This document shows positions 6,799 to 16,044 of a stretch of DNA of 64,000 bases, piece by piece. The position numbers and the translations under genes are program-made. The number at the start of each line of letters is the position of its first letter. Position 1 is the first letter of the stretch. A model generated the notes under the pieces. It was given only the letters and a program-made list of their open reading frames with translations. It was not told the origin of the DNA and ran no database searches. Source of the stretch: Sphingorhabdus pulchriflava (GTDB lineage: Bacteria; Pseudomonadota; Alphaproteobacteria; Sphingomonadales; Sphingomonadaceae); contig NZ_QRGP01000001.1 in NCBI RefSeq assembly GCF_003367235.1, positions 806,001-870,000 of the forward strand, read 5' to 3'.

Positions 6799-9003
6799 AT
6801 GCTGAGTGATCTGCGCATCGTTGAAATCGGTGAAGGGATGGCGGTTCAAGTCGCGGGGCTGATGCTGAGCGAACTGGGGGCTGATGTGCTGAAGGTTGAG
6901 CGACCCGGCGGCGATCCTACACGCGGCACTGCGCCTTTTGCCAACTGGAATCGGGGCAAGCGCAGTTTGGAACTTGATCTGGACAGTGATCAGGGTCTCT
7001 CTGTCTTAAGGGAAAAGCTGGCGGGCGCAGACGTTTTGCTCCACCAGTTCAGTCCTGCCCAAGCTCAGGCTCGCGGACTGGACGATGCAAGCCTCGCCAA
7101 CGCTTTCCCGCGCCTCGTTGTCTGCGGTATTACCGGATCACCCCACAATCATCCAGATGTCGAGCGGTCTGACGATGAACTTCTCGTCGCCGCGCGCTGG
7201 GGTTTCCTTTATGAAAATGACGGCTATCGCGCTGGGCCGATCGTCTGGCGCTATCAGACTGGAAGCTGGGGCGCGGCGCATCTGGCGGCAGGTGGAATTC
7301 TCGCTAGGCTGGTCGAGCGTTTGCAATCGGGACGTGGCGGCGTGGCACATACATCGCTTGCGCAAGGGATGCTGTCGCAGATTCCCTTGGTCTGGGCGCG
7401 TAACAGCAAGGGGCCAATGCCAAATCCGCCGACATATCCGCCCGGTCCGAGGGCGATGTCTATGCAGCTGTTCCAGTGCAAGGATGGTGACTGGCTCCAG
7501 ATCATGGATCCCACGCGTCAGCTCGATTACGCCACTCTGCCGACGATGTGGGATGTCCTCGCGGAAGGGGCTGATCTTTCGACTGAAGAGGGAACTAAAG
7601 CTGCGTTCCGGCAGCGTCCTCTTGCAGATTGGCTTGCCGATCTTCGTGCCATGGACATTGCTGTCGAACCTGCCTTCCCGATGGGTGAAGTGCTCAAGCA
7701 TGACGACGTTCGTGCCAATGGCTATGTCATCGAAGTGGACGATCCGGAGCTGGGCAAGACCACTCAACCTAATGTGCCGTTTCACACAGATGCACCGCTT
7801 AAGACCGGTCAACCCGCGCCCAGACTAAGCGAACGTGGGGACGCGGACTGGCAGGGTAATCCCGCACCTACGGGCTCTAACGGTCAGGCACCGCACCCCC
7901 TGGCGGGAACCCGCGTGCTCGATCTTGGGATGTTCCTCGCTGGCCCTATGGCGCCGTCGCTGATGGGCGATATGGGCGCGAATGTGATCAAGGTCGAGGC
8001 GCTGACGGGTGACCGCCTTCGGTTCATGCATCGCTATTATCAGGCGGCAGCGCGTTCCAAACGATCGCTCGCGCTCGACCTCACCAAGCCAGAGGCGCAG
8101 CCTATTTTGGAACGCCTGATCAAATGGGCGGAAGTTCTTCACCACAATATGCGCTTCAAAGGTGCCAACAAGCTTGGCCTGTCTGAAGAAGCAATCCGCA
8201 AACATAATCCAAACATCGGATTTTCCTATGTCAGCGCTTATGGCCAGCGCGGTAGTCGTGGGGACTGGCCGGGTTATGACTCTATCTTCAACGCGATCGC
8301 CGGCTGGGAATTTGAAAATGCGGGAGAAGGCAACCCTCCAGTCTTTAATCGCCCTGGCACAATGGACGTGCTGTCTGCGCAAAGTTGCTTCGTCGGCACC
8401 ATGGCCTTGCTCTACGCAAAACGGGCGCATGGGAAGGGCTATAGCCTCCACAGCTCGCTGCTCGGCGTCTCGGCTTTCTCACAAGGTGAGCGATTGCTGC
8501 TGGCCGACGGCAGCCTGACCGAGACTTGGCATCTGAATAGCGACCAGACCGGATACAGCCCTTATCACCGCATTTACGAATGCGCCGACGGCCAATGGAT
8601 CGCGATTGCAGCGCATACTGAAGGTGTGCGCGAGGGTGTGCGATCGGTGCTGGGTGCGAACGAGACTGACTTCGTAGATGCCGCCAAGGTCCAGACCTCT
8701 ATCGAACTGCTCGCCGAACTAGAAGCTTTGGGTGTGCCGTGTGAAGCGGTGTTGTTTGAAGACGCGATGAACCGCTTCTTCGATGACCCGCTCAACCGCG
8801 AGCTTGGGCTGGTCTCTGTTACGTCCCAACCCATTTATGGCGAAATTGAACAGCCTGGCGAATTCTGGGACTTCGGCGACCTTTCCATGAATATAGTCCA
8901 CGCCGCCCCTGCCATCGGCCAGCACAGCGACGAGATCATGCGCGAAATGGGTTATACGGATACTGAGATAGCCGCATTCCGGGAGGCGAAGATTATTGGG
9001 TAA
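6799..9003 (+). CDS. Double-length CaiB/BaiF (class III) CoA-transferase fusion
   Basis: This 734-residue protein has two complete CaiB/BaiF units in tandem, about residues 1-345 and 365-734. Each opens with the family signature (LRIVEIGEGMAVQVAGLMLS; TRVLDLGMFLAGPMAPSLMG). The catalytic Asp that forms the aspartyl-CoA/anhydride intermediate is found in the second half (D523, in TMDVLSAQS). The matching place in the first half appears to be Ser156 (YQTGSWGAA). The protein may therefore act as an internal pseudo-dimer with one competent centre. It would activate an acid by transferring CoA from another thioester. It is the last gene of the plus-strand run and ends flush with the convergent gene at 9004. 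Confidence 0.88.
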   Translation: MLSDLRIVEIGEGMAVQVAGLMLSELGADVLKVERPGGDPTRGTAPFANWNRGKRSLELDLDSDQGLSVLREKLAGADVLLHQFSPAQAQARGLDDASLANAFPRLVVCGITGSPHNHPDVERSDDELLVAARWGFLYENDGYRAGPIVWRYQTGSWGAAHLAAGGILARLVERLQSGRGGVAHTSLAQGMLSQIPLVWARNSKGPMPNPPTYPPGPRAMSMQLFQCKDGDWLQIMDPTRQLDYATLPTMWDVLAEGADLSTEEGTKAAFRQRPLADWLADLRAMDIAVEPAFPMGEVLKHDDVRANGYVIEVDDPELGKTTQPNVPFHTDAPLKTGQPAPRLSERGDADWQGNPAPTGSNGQAPHPLAGTRVLDLGMFLAGPMAPSLMGDMGANVIKVEALTGDRLRFMHRYYQAAARSKRSLALDLTKPEAQPILERLIKWAEVLHHNMRFKGANKLGLSEEAIRKHNPNIGFSYVSAYGQRGSRGDWPGYDSIFNAIAGWEFENAGEGNPPVFNRPGTMDVLSAQSCFVGTMALLYAKRAHGKGYSLHSSLLGVSAFSQGERLLLADGSLTETWHLNSDQTGYSPYHRIYECADGQWIAIAAHTEGVREGVRSVLGANETDFVDAAKVQTSIELLAELEALGVPCEAVLFEDAMNRFFDDPLNRELGLVSVTSQPIYGEIEQPGEFWDFGDLSMNIVHAAPAIGQHSDEIMREMGYTDTEIAAFREAKIIG

Positions 9004-10389
9004 CTAGGAGAGCGGTGTAAACCGCGTCTTCGCCAGCGCACCCATTGCATCAGCCATCAGCGCGGCGTCGCGAGTAGCGTGGGCGTTGGCTATTTGGATA
9101 GCGGTTTTGCGGTTCAGGGTGCCAGCTTTTACCGCCGCACAATAGGCAGTCCATGCCTCTGCATGACTCGTAAACTCCCGCCCGAGCGCCGCGCCAATCT
9201 CTACCCGTTCGGCCTCATGGAAGCCCGGTTCAAAGCGCTCGATATCACGCCACCATTTGACCAGCCGCGCGAGTCCTTTAGCTTTTGCCGCTGCTTGCTG
9301 GTCAGCGAGGCGAGGCACGACGATGTCACGGATGTCGTCTAGAGCAATATCGAAGCTACGGTGATGCGCACCTAGCGGTGAGTCAGGCAGGGCAACCGGC
9401 TCCAAATCCATACCTGCCGCCTCTGCCAGTGCTTCGGAGAGCACCCGGCGGTGGATGGTCGAATAGACCATGTTCATCCCTAGATTGGGTGGAGGCGGGG
9501 CGTCCGGATCGTTAAAACGGCTCGCGCGGGCAAAGCCGGTCTGGAACAGCAGTCGCCAGTAACGCACCCGGTCCAGGTCTACGGGATACCCGCCCGCTGC
9601 CTCATAAGCTGCGAAGGCCGAGGGAAGGGGGACGAAAGGCTGGAACAACATACGCAAGCACAGCATGGCGAGATCCGCCATCGGGTCCCCATAATGCACC
9701 AGTTCCCAATCGAGCAATATGGTTACCTTGCCATTGGAGTATAGGAAATTTGCAGGCCCTGCATCGCCATGGACAATTACGGGCGCAGGCAAATCGGAGG
9801 GAACATTGTCTGCCAGCCAGTCAATGCTGAGTTGGATCAGCGGATCCCAATCCTTCCCCTTGTTTCGGCGTCGCAGCAAATCAATGCGCTGATCAATGAG
9901 GGTGGAGATGGGAGATACTGGCCCCATGCCTTCCACAGGACTAGCGGATACGTCAATTTTATGGAGTTTTGCGAGTTGGTCCATAAAGTCTACTGCGACC
10001 GCCATGCGGTCTTCTGGCGTTACAAGCTTGTTGAAATTGGCTTCTCCGTCTACAAACCCGCCGAGCAGCGCACGTTTTTCGGGGATTGCTGCGATAAATG
10101 GCGCTACTTTGACACCAGCTGCTTTGTGCTGCCCTGATAGGGATTTGATGATCGCGGCTTCACGCAGAAAAGCATCATCATCGCCTGCACCTGCCCGATG
10201 CACGTCATAGTTCATATAAGCGGTTTGCATGCGGCCGTCGGGCCATCGCAAATCAAGTTCTGCACCCTCACGCGACGCGCCGCCGCCGCCCCGCGGGCGA
10301 ACCTGCTCGATTGCCGCCCCTGATGCAGACTGGACTGCATCGAAAAGGCCGTCGGGAAGGAGAGTGTTAAGTTCTGCAGGCAAATTCAT
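9004..10389 (-). CDS. APH-family phosphotransferase (ACAD10/11 kinase-like)
   Basis: This 461-residue protein has the aminoglycoside/choline-kinase fold: HGDAGPANF at 207-215 (catalytic Asp209, Asn214) and the metal-binding DWE at 227-229, both as in the family. In catabolic clusters such proteins sit with acyl-CoA dehydrogenases or CoA-transferases, where animal ACAD10/11 phosphorylate hydroxyacyl-CoAs. Antibiotic resistance is therefore unlikely from context. It is the final gene of the long minus-strand operon, 7 bp after the P450 stop. Its stop codon directly abuts that of the convergent CoA-transferase. The physiological substrate is unknown; a hydroxylated pathway intermediate is the inference. 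Confidence 0.82.
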   Translation of the reverse strand: MNLPAELNTLLPDGLFDAVQSASGAAIEQVRPRGGGGASREGAELDLRWPDGRMQTAYMNYDVHRAGAGDDDAFLREAAIIKSLSGQHKAAGVKVAPFIAAIPEKRALLGGFVDGEANFNKLVTPEDRMAVAVDFMDQLAKLHKIDVSASPVEGMGPVSPISTLIDQRIDLLRRRNKGKDWDPLIQLSIDWLADNVPSDLPAPVIVHGDAGPANFLYSNGKVTILLDWELVHYGDPMADLAMLCLRMLFQPFVPLPSAFAAYEAAGGYPVDLDRVRYWRLLFQTGFARASRFNDPDAPPPPNLGMNMVYSTIHRRVLSEALAEAAGMDLEPVALPDSPLGAHHRSFDIALDDIRDIVVPRLADQQAAAKAKGLARLVKWWRDIERFEPGFHEAERVEIGAALGREFTSHAEAWTAYCAAVKAGTLNRKTAIQIANAHATRDAALMADAMGALAKTRFTPLS

Positions 10390-10396
10390 ATCTTAC

Positions 10397-11656
10397 TTAG
10401 TTATCTACCTGCCACTCCAAAGGCAAGTTGCGGATTGAGAGCAACCCGGGGGTCACGGTTGTGTCCGTGTCTGGCTTGATGCGGAATTCGGGAATGCGTC
10501 TGAACCATTCGTCTAGCAAGCAACGCAATTCGCGTCGCGCAAGATGGGCGCCGAGGCACAGGTGTATGCCGCCTGCCAGGGTAAAGTGTCGATTGGCTTT
10601 TCGTTCAGCATCAAATTTGTGTGGGTCTGTGAATTGCGCCTCATCAAAGTTGCCCGAACTGTTGAACACGGTCACCCAATCACCTGCTTTGATTTGAACG
10701 CCGTGCCAGATGAAGTCCCGCTTCACTTTCCGTCCTGAGTTGACCAGCGGTTGGACGCGCAGAAATTCTTCTACGGCAGTCGGGATGATTTCGGGATTGT
10801 TTCGGATGCTTGCCTGAAGCGCAGGGTCCATTCCTAACCGACGGTACATTTGACTGATCGTCGACGCCACGGTGTCGAGGCCACCAAGCCACAGGAACCA
10901 GGTCATGCCAAGCACTTCTTCCGGCGTTAGCAATTTGCCATCGATAGACCCGTTGGCAATATAGCTGCCAAGAGACTCATCTGCTGTAGCCTGCTTTTCT
11001 GCTATGAAGCCACGCAGATAGGCGAGGATTCCCTGCACCGCCGCCGCCTTGGTCTCGATCGCAGGTTCGTGAAGAATGTCCCATTCCCAGGCAAGAAACT
11101 GATCGAACATGGAAAAGGGAAAGCCCATCAGATCCAAGAAGACACGGACGGGGAAAACGCGCCCGAAATCATAAGCAATGTCAACTTCGCCCCGGTCCGC
11201 AAACTGACCGATCATTTCGGCCAGGATTGCCCGGATCCGCGGTTCCATTTTTTTCATGGCGACGGGCGTGAACCACGGGTTCAGGAATTTGCGATATTTG
11301 CTGTGATCGGGCGGATCGATACCGAGCGGAATGGATGGCCATGTTTCCCCGGCAAGCCGCTGGAACTGCGCAACGCCTTCAGTGGAAAAAAGGTCATTAT
11401 CTTCATAAACTCTCTGGATATCTTCGTAGCGCGTGACCACCCACGCACCATGCTGGTTTCCGCTTGCCGGCCAAGGGTAGTAATGTATGCGCGGAAAGGC
11501 TGGATCACGAAGGATATCGGTTGGCGTATAAGGGTCAGGCAGATCATTGGCTGCTTGACCATTTGCGAAGCGCGTATCGAGAACCAACTCGGCTGGTACG
11601 TGGTCTGGTACAGGCGGCGCGCCAGTGGGGGCGAGTGGAACGGGGCAGTCTGTCAT
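10397..11656 (-). CDS. Bacterial class I cytochrome P450
   Basis: The protein has 419 residues. Visible motifs are the I-helix GGLDTVAS (258-265), the ExxR pair E297/R300 and the heme ligand C367 in LAGGIHLCLGAHLAR. The usual Phe seven residues before the Cys is Leu360. The variant AGGIHxCLGxxLAR is common in bacterial CYPs that act on terpenes or steroids. No ferredoxin or ferredoxin reductase is encoded in the cluster, so electrons must come from elsewhere; the 2Fe-2S ferredoxin at 38686 is one candidate. The start overlaps the membrane-protein stop upstream by 4 bp. The predicted role is hydroxylation of the growth substrate. Confidence 0.93.
   Translation of the reverse strand: MTDCPVPLAPTGAPPVPDHVPAELVLDTRFANGQAANDLPDPYTPTDILRDPAFPRIHYYPWPASGNQHGAWVVTRYEDIQRVYEDNDLFSTEGVAQFQRLAGETWPSIPLGIDPPDHSKYRKFLNPWFTPVAMKKMEPRIRAILAEMIGQFADRGEVDIAYDFGRVFPVRVFLDLMGFPFSMFDQFLAWEWDILHEPAIETKAAAVQGILAYLRGFIAEKQATADESLGSYIANGSIDGKLLTPEEVLGMTWFLWLGGLDTVASTISQMYRRLGMDPALQASIRNNPEIIPTAVEEFLRVQPLVNSGRKVKRDFIWHGVQIKAGDWVTVFNSSGNFDEAQFTDPHKFDAERKANRHFTLAGGIHLCLGAHLARRELRCLLDEWFRRIPEFRIKPDTDTTVTPGLLSIRNLPLEWQVDN
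10398..10407. promoter_or_regulatory. Operator-like TAGTTATCTA at P450 end
   Basis: TAGTTATCTA fits the TAGnTAnCTA form seen at 1749, 3038 and 21695. It overlaps the last codons of the P450 gene and lies 9 bp upstream of the phosphotransferase start. It could be an internal control site or a chance occurrence, because the two genes are otherwise operon-like. Confidence 0.3.
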
Positions 11657-12003
11657 GCAGCATCTCCCGAACGATAATGGCGCCCCAGCAGGAGATGCCC
11701 AACGCTGCCATCACTTTTGAAGCTGCGAACCAGCAGATAAGCGAAACTGAACAAGCCCCCCCCTAAAATCGTGAACAACCCGACAAAGGGAGCAGCAAGA
11801 CGATTTTTCTCTGTCCACCACAACCAAAGCGCCGCGAGCAGAAGATGCGCTATGAAGTCGATATTGAACTGTCCGCGCCAAGGATGGCTCATGTCGCCGA
11901 AGAAAAAATCTCCGGCAAGATCGAGCCCCATATTGGCAGCTCGCAACGTCGCCCACAGGACAAATGCCCAGCCAACGACCAGCAATATTCTTACAAAGTT
12001 CAT
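11653..12003 (-). CDS. Small three-helix membrane protein
   Basis: The protein has 116 residues starting at ATG 12003, which has AGAGGA shortly upstream; longer starts would run into the preceding gene. Hydrophobic segments at about 5-23, 47-64 and 70-93 predict three membrane helices. A conserved-looking PWRGQFNIDFIAHLLL lies before the second. I do not recognise the family with confidence; a DUF2834-like protein is possible. It lies between an amidohydrolase and the P450 with tight coupling, so it probably serves the same pathway, for example in substrate entry or membrane placement. Confidence 0.7.
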   Translation of the reverse strand: MNFVRILLVVGWAFVLWATLRAANMGLDLAGDFFFGDMSHPWRGQFNIDFIAHLLLAALWLWWTEKNRLAAPFVGLFTILGGGLFSFAYLLVRSFKSDGSVGHLLLGRHYRSGDAA

Positions 12004-12022
12004 GGCATATCCTCTTTGACGC

Positions 12023-13339
12023 TCAGGCTGCGGCAAACATGCGTTCGATATCGCCTGAAGTGACTGGTCTGCGCGCCTTGCCGATCGCATCCATGCTATC
12101 GGTTTTAAGCCCACCGAGATTGTGCCGGGGCGACACGTCGACGTGCTTACCCAGTTCGCGAAGATGTCCGACGGTGCATTTTTCACGGCCACCGTTGAGC
12201 GAGAATGCATCAAAGCTGTATTCGCGCATCACGTTCAAATGGGTGATCTTGTCGATCACGCTCTTGTCTAACCCGTTGACTGAAGCCCACAGATATTCCG
12301 GAACATTCGGCCAAACCGTATCTGAATGCGGATAATCGCATTCATAGGCCACCATGTCGACATTCATATATTCCAGATTTTTCACGCCGAATTGGTCGTC
12401 AATGAAACAGCAGATAATATGGCGCTTGAAGATATCGGAAGGACGCTCTCCGCCAAAATCACTGAACGTCCATTCGTGATGATGCTCATGTGTGAAATCG
12501 GCACGCTCCAGAAAATAGGGGATCCAGCCGATACCTCCTTCGGACAATGCCATGCGCAATTCGGGGTAGCGTTTCCAGAAACTGGCAAAGGTCCAGTCGG
12601 CGGCTGAGTTTGCGATGGAGATTGGCATAGCAGTAATCCACGCATCAATCGGGCTTTCGGGCGACGGATGCATGGCGCGGGCACCGGTGCCGATATGACA
12701 GTTGATGACCATTTTATAGTCAACACACGCCTTCCAGAAGGGCTCCCAATAGGCGTTATGAATGCTGGGTAGGCCGATATTTGCCGGGTTATCGGAAAAG
12801 GATACGGCGTGAACACCGAGCGCGCTCATACGCTTCATTTCTGCAAGTGTTGCATCCATATCCCACATCGGCACAAGACACATAGGTATGAAGCGCCCCG
12901 GGGCGGATGCGCACCATTCCTGAACGTGCCAGTCATTCCATGCCTGTACAGCAAGCAAGGCTTCATCGGGGGCACTTGTTGCCGCCGCTACGAAAACACC
13001 TCCCGCAAAGGATGGCATGGTCGGGAAATTCAGCGAGGCCAAGACGCCGTTGGCGTTCATGTCATCCACGCGCGCCTTGGGATCATAGGTGCCTTCGCGC
13101 AACTGGCTGAACTGGCTCGGTTCCATGCCATATTCCGAGCGCGGGCGTCCGACGACAGCATTCAATCCGATTGTCGGATAGCGCTTTCCGTTCCATAGCC
13201 AGATGTCTTTGCCGTCTTCTTCGACAATGCGCGGAGCCCGGTCTTTTTTGCCTTCAGGATAATGGCGGATAAATGCTTCCGGGGGTTCGACTGCGTGATC
13301 GTCAACGCTAATGATCACCATTTCGTCCATGCTGTTCAT
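12023..13339 (-). CDS. Amidohydrolase family protein (ACMSD-like), third of three
   Basis: This 438-residue amidohydrolase-2 family member carries DDH at 13-15 followed by AVEPPEAF, a central NCHIGTGA histidine and an ECDYPHSD aspartate near the C-terminus. It is more distant from the two tandem copies on the left, being longer and having a C-terminal LNGGREKC helix region, so it is not a simple duplicate. AAAGGAG lies about 8 bases before the start. Its ATG overlaps the CoA-transferase stop by 4 bp. It probably performs a distinct hydrolytic or decarboxylating step within the long operon. Confidence 0.85.
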   Translation of the reverse strand: MNSMDEMVIISVDDHAVEPPEAFIRHYPEGKKDRAPRIVEEDGKDIWLWNGKRYPTIGLNAVVGRPRSEYGMEPSQFSQLREGTYDPKARVDDMNANGVLASLNFPTMPSFAGGVFVAAATSAPDEALLAVQAWNDWHVQEWCASAPGRFIPMCLVPMWDMDATLAEMKRMSALGVHAVSFSDNPANIGLPSIHNAYWEPFWKACVDYKMVINCHIGTGARAMHPSPESPIDAWITAMPISIANSAADWTFASFWKRYPELRMALSEGGIGWIPYFLERADFTHEHHHEWTFSDFGGERPSDIFKRHIICCFIDDQFGVKNLEYMNVDMVAYECDYPHSDTVWPNVPEYLWASVNGLDKSVIDKITHLNVMREYSFDAFSLNGGREKCTVGHLRELGKHVDVSPRHNLGGLKTDSMDAIGKARRPVTSGDIERMFAAA

Positions 13340-14565
13340 GCGATTGCTCCTTTGGTTTTCAATTCTTCAATTCGGTCCCACTCGACGCCGAGTTCCATCA
13401 AGAATAGCTCGGTGTGTTCACTCGCTTCGGGTGCGCGTGTGTTGGTGATCGGTTCCCGATTGAACTGAACCGGGCTGGCGACCAGTTTGATTGGAGCACC
13501 GCCATCGGCGGACTCGACCTCAAATATCAGATCATTTGCAAGAACCTGCTCGTCCGTGCCGACGTCCGCGGGGGACTGATACATTGCCCATTGGCCACGC
13601 ATCGTTTTCAAATGTTGTACCCAATATCCAAAGGGTTTTGCTGCGATGGCTTCGACCACCAGGCTGTGTGCGGCCGCGGCATTTTCCATTACCTTTTCAA
13701 CTGTATTGAAACGTTCGTCCTCCATCAGATTGGCCAGCCCAAGATGGGTGAATGTATCTTCCAGCACTGGTCCGGGAGACAGGACGGTCAGATTGATAAA
13801 CCCGCCATCGCTCGTCTTGAACACCCCCATAAACGGGTTCGTACCGACAGCGGTCGTGCCGGGTAAGGCGTTCTGGAAAGGATTTGTGCCCATTTCCATG
13901 CAGACATCGACGCTGCATGCAGTTGCCCATACGCCTGATGAAAGCAGCGATACATCGACTTCAGTGGCTTCGCCGGTCCTTTCGCGATGGAAGAGCGCCG
14001 CCGCAATTCCGCCTGCAATGTTCATCCCTCCTATCGTATCGCCATAGGCAGGGCCCGGCTGAAGCAGCGGGCCATCGAGTTCCTTCGGTGTCACAAGGAT
14101 CGAAGAGCCGCCGCGTGCCCAATAAGCAGTTGAATCGAACCCACCCTTCTCACGCTCGGGACCTTTGTCACCATAAGCGCTGCCGCGTACATAGATGATG
14201 TTCGGGTTCGCTGCCCGGATATGCTCAATGTCGATTTTGAGCTTCTGACGCTGCGCCGGAAGGTAGTTGGTGAGGAAGATGTCGCACGTTTTTGCGATCT
14301 CGTAGATTAACTCCTGCCCTTCAGGCGTTGATACATCGATGCCGACCGAGCGCTTTCCCCGATTGGGGTGCTGCATCAGGGCGTTACGCCGTTGATCGAC
14401 CGCGAAACGCTGCAATTCTTTGATTCCTCGCTGTGCATCGCCGCGTATAGGATGCTCGATCTTGATCACGTCCGCACCCCAGTCGGTCAGCACGGCACCT
14501 GCTGCCGGGACGAAGGTAAACTGCGCCACCTCGAGCATGCGGATGCCTTTCATTACTTGCGTCAT
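13336..14565 (-). CDS. CaiB/BaiF (class III) CoA-transferase
   Basis: This 409-residue single-domain CoA-transferase has the N-terminal LEVAQFTFVPAAGAVLTDWG and the catalytic Asp176 in YGDTIGGMNIAGG, ten residues before the GIAAAL helix as in formyl-CoA transferase. HRERTGEATEVDVSLL follows. It would move CoA between carboxylic acids without ATP. It lies between the aldehyde dehydrogenase and the amidohydrolase, consistent with activating the acid the dehydrogenase makes. It complements the double-length enzyme at 6799, so the pathway has two CoA-transfer steps or two substrates. Confidence 0.9.
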   Translation of the reverse strand: MTQVMKGIRMLEVAQFTFVPAAGAVLTDWGADVIKIEHPIRGDAQRGIKELQRFAVDQRRNALMQHPNRGKRSVGIDVSTPEGQELIYEIAKTCDIFLTNYLPAQRQKLKIDIEHIRAANPNIIYVRGSAYGDKGPEREKGGFDSTAYWARGGSSILVTPKELDGPLLQPGPAYGDTIGGMNIAGGIAAALFHRERTGEATEVDVSLLSSGVWATACSVDVCMEMGTNPFQNALPGTTAVGTNPFMGVFKTSDGGFINLTVLSPGPVLEDTFTHLGLANLMEDERFNTVEKVMENAAAAHSLVVEAIAAKPFGYWVQHLKTMRGQWAMYQSPADVGTDEQVLANDLIFEVESADGGAPIKLVASPVQFNREPITNTRAPEASEHTELFLMELGVEWDRIEELKTKGAIA

Positions 14566-14568
14566 TGG

Positions 14569-16044
14569 TCAGGCTCCGTGGAATGAAATGGTTTTTTGGT
14601 AAGTGAACTCGTTCAGCCCATCTACGCCATATTCGCGACCATAGCCGGAACGCTTGATACCGCCGAACGGCGCCTCGCTTTGCATCGTTCCCGCGCCGCC
14701 GTTGATCGAAACGCCGCCGGTGCGCAATTGCAGCGCCATTTCGAAGGCAGTGCCCGCATCGGCCGAGAATATGCCACCCGAAAGGCCGAAATCGCTGTTA
14801 TTGGCGATCGCGATGGCCTCATCATCGCTGTCAAAGCCCATGACTGCGCCGATGGGACCGAATACCTCTTCCTGCGCCAATCGACTGTCGCTTCTCACAT
14901 CGACGAAGAGCGTGGGTTCGTAAAAAAAGCCCTTGTCGAAGCCATCCGGGCGTTTGCCGCCTGAAACCAGCTTCGCGCCATCCGCATAGGCGCTTTCGAC
15001 AAAAGATTCGGTGCGCGTTCGCGCGACTTCTCGGATGAGCGGTCCAAAGGAGACGCTCGGGTCCTGCGGGTTACCAATTTTAACGTGGGACAGCATGCCG
15101 CGCAGCATTTCTACATATTGGTCCTTCACAGAGTTGTGGACGAGATGGCGGGTCAGCAAAGCACAACCCTGTCCGCAGTGGGTGACGAAACCCCCGAGGC
15201 CCGCTTGTGCCGCTTGCAACAGGTCTGCATCCGGACGTACGATTAACGCCGACTTTCCGCCCAGTTCCATGACGCAGCGCGTAAGGTTATGCGATGCCTG
15301 TGCCTGGATCATTGCGCCAACTTTGTCTGATCCGGTAAAGTGGATAAGATCGATCCGCTTGTCGGTAGTCAGGAGTTTGCTAGCCTCAATATCACCGGTC
15401 ACGATGTTGAGTACACCCTTGGGCAGGCCAACTTCGTTGGCAATTTCGCCAAGAAACAGCGCTTCTATTGGGGTGTAAGGAGAGGGTTTGAGGACAACGC
15501 TGCACCCTGTTGCCAGTGCAGGTATGATTTTTCCAATGTTGAGAAAGAAGGGGAAATTATAGGGTGTGATTGCCGACACGACGCCAACCGGTTCCCTGCT
15601 GACAACACCGGTGCCAAGCGTCTTGCCGCCTTGGGCATTGGGCGTAAGCTCGACGGGGAGTGACGACATTGCAGGCCTTGAAGCGATCTCCACCGTCTTG
15701 CGTGCATGCTTCATCGGGATTCCAAACTGCAGGAAATCGGCGAGCATCCGCGTAGAACCGGCCTCGGCTATGATGAGTTCGACAATCTCCGCCTTCCGCC
15801 GATCAATAGCGTCGAGAAATTCCGTCAGCTTTGACTGCCGTTCCGTCACAGCCATGCGGCGCCACGGGCCGTTGTGAAAGGCATCGTAAGCGATACCAAT
15901 GGCATCGGAAATCGCCGCGGCCCTTCCTACAGGCGCTTCGGCGATTACGCTTTCATCTGCAGGATTGATGACCGCTTCTTTGTCCGAAGCGCGCACCCAT
16001 TCACCACCAATGTAAAGGCTATCAGGCTGCTGCAGTTTCAACAT
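14569..16044 (-). CDS. NAD(P)-dependent aldehyde dehydrogenase
   Basis: This 491-residue ALDH has ITPYNFPFF (oxyanion Asn163), FTGSDKVG, the general base E260 in MELGGKSA and the nucleophile C294 in GQGCALLTR. Length and motif spacing are normal. The start codon overlaps the SDR stop by one base (TAATG). With the SDR upstream and the P450 in the same operon, the likely order is hydroxylation, alcohol oxidation, aldehyde oxidation to the acid, then CoA transfer. The substrate is not evident. Confidence 0.93.
   Translation of the reverse strand: MLKLQQPDSLYIGGEWVRASDKEAVINPADESVIAEAPVGRAAAISDAIGIAYDAFHNGPWRRMAVTERQSKLTEFLDAIDRRKAEIVELIIAEAGSTRMLADFLQFGIPMKHARKTVEIASRPAMSSLPVELTPNAQGGKTLGTGVVSREPVGVVSAITPYNFPFFLNIGKIIPALATGCSVVLKPSPYTPIEALFLGEIANEVGLPKGVLNIVTGDIEASKLLTTDKRIDLIHFTGSDKVGAMIQAQASHNLTRCVMELGGKSALIVRPDADLLQAAQAGLGGFVTHCGQGCALLTRHLVHNSVKDQYVEMLRGMLSHVKIGNPQDPSVSFGPLIREVARTRTESFVESAYADGAKLVSGGKRPDGFDKGFFYEPTLFVDVRSDSRLAQEEVFGPIGAVMGFDSDDEAIAIANNSDFGLSGGIFSADAGTAFEMALQLRTGGVSINGGAGTMQSEAPFGGIKRSGYGREYGVDGLNEFTYQKTISFHGA

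Noticed and set aside
9004-10389. Aminoglycoside resistance gene
   Set aside because: The fold and HGD/DWE motifs are shared, but length and catabolic context point to an ACAD10/11-like kinase.
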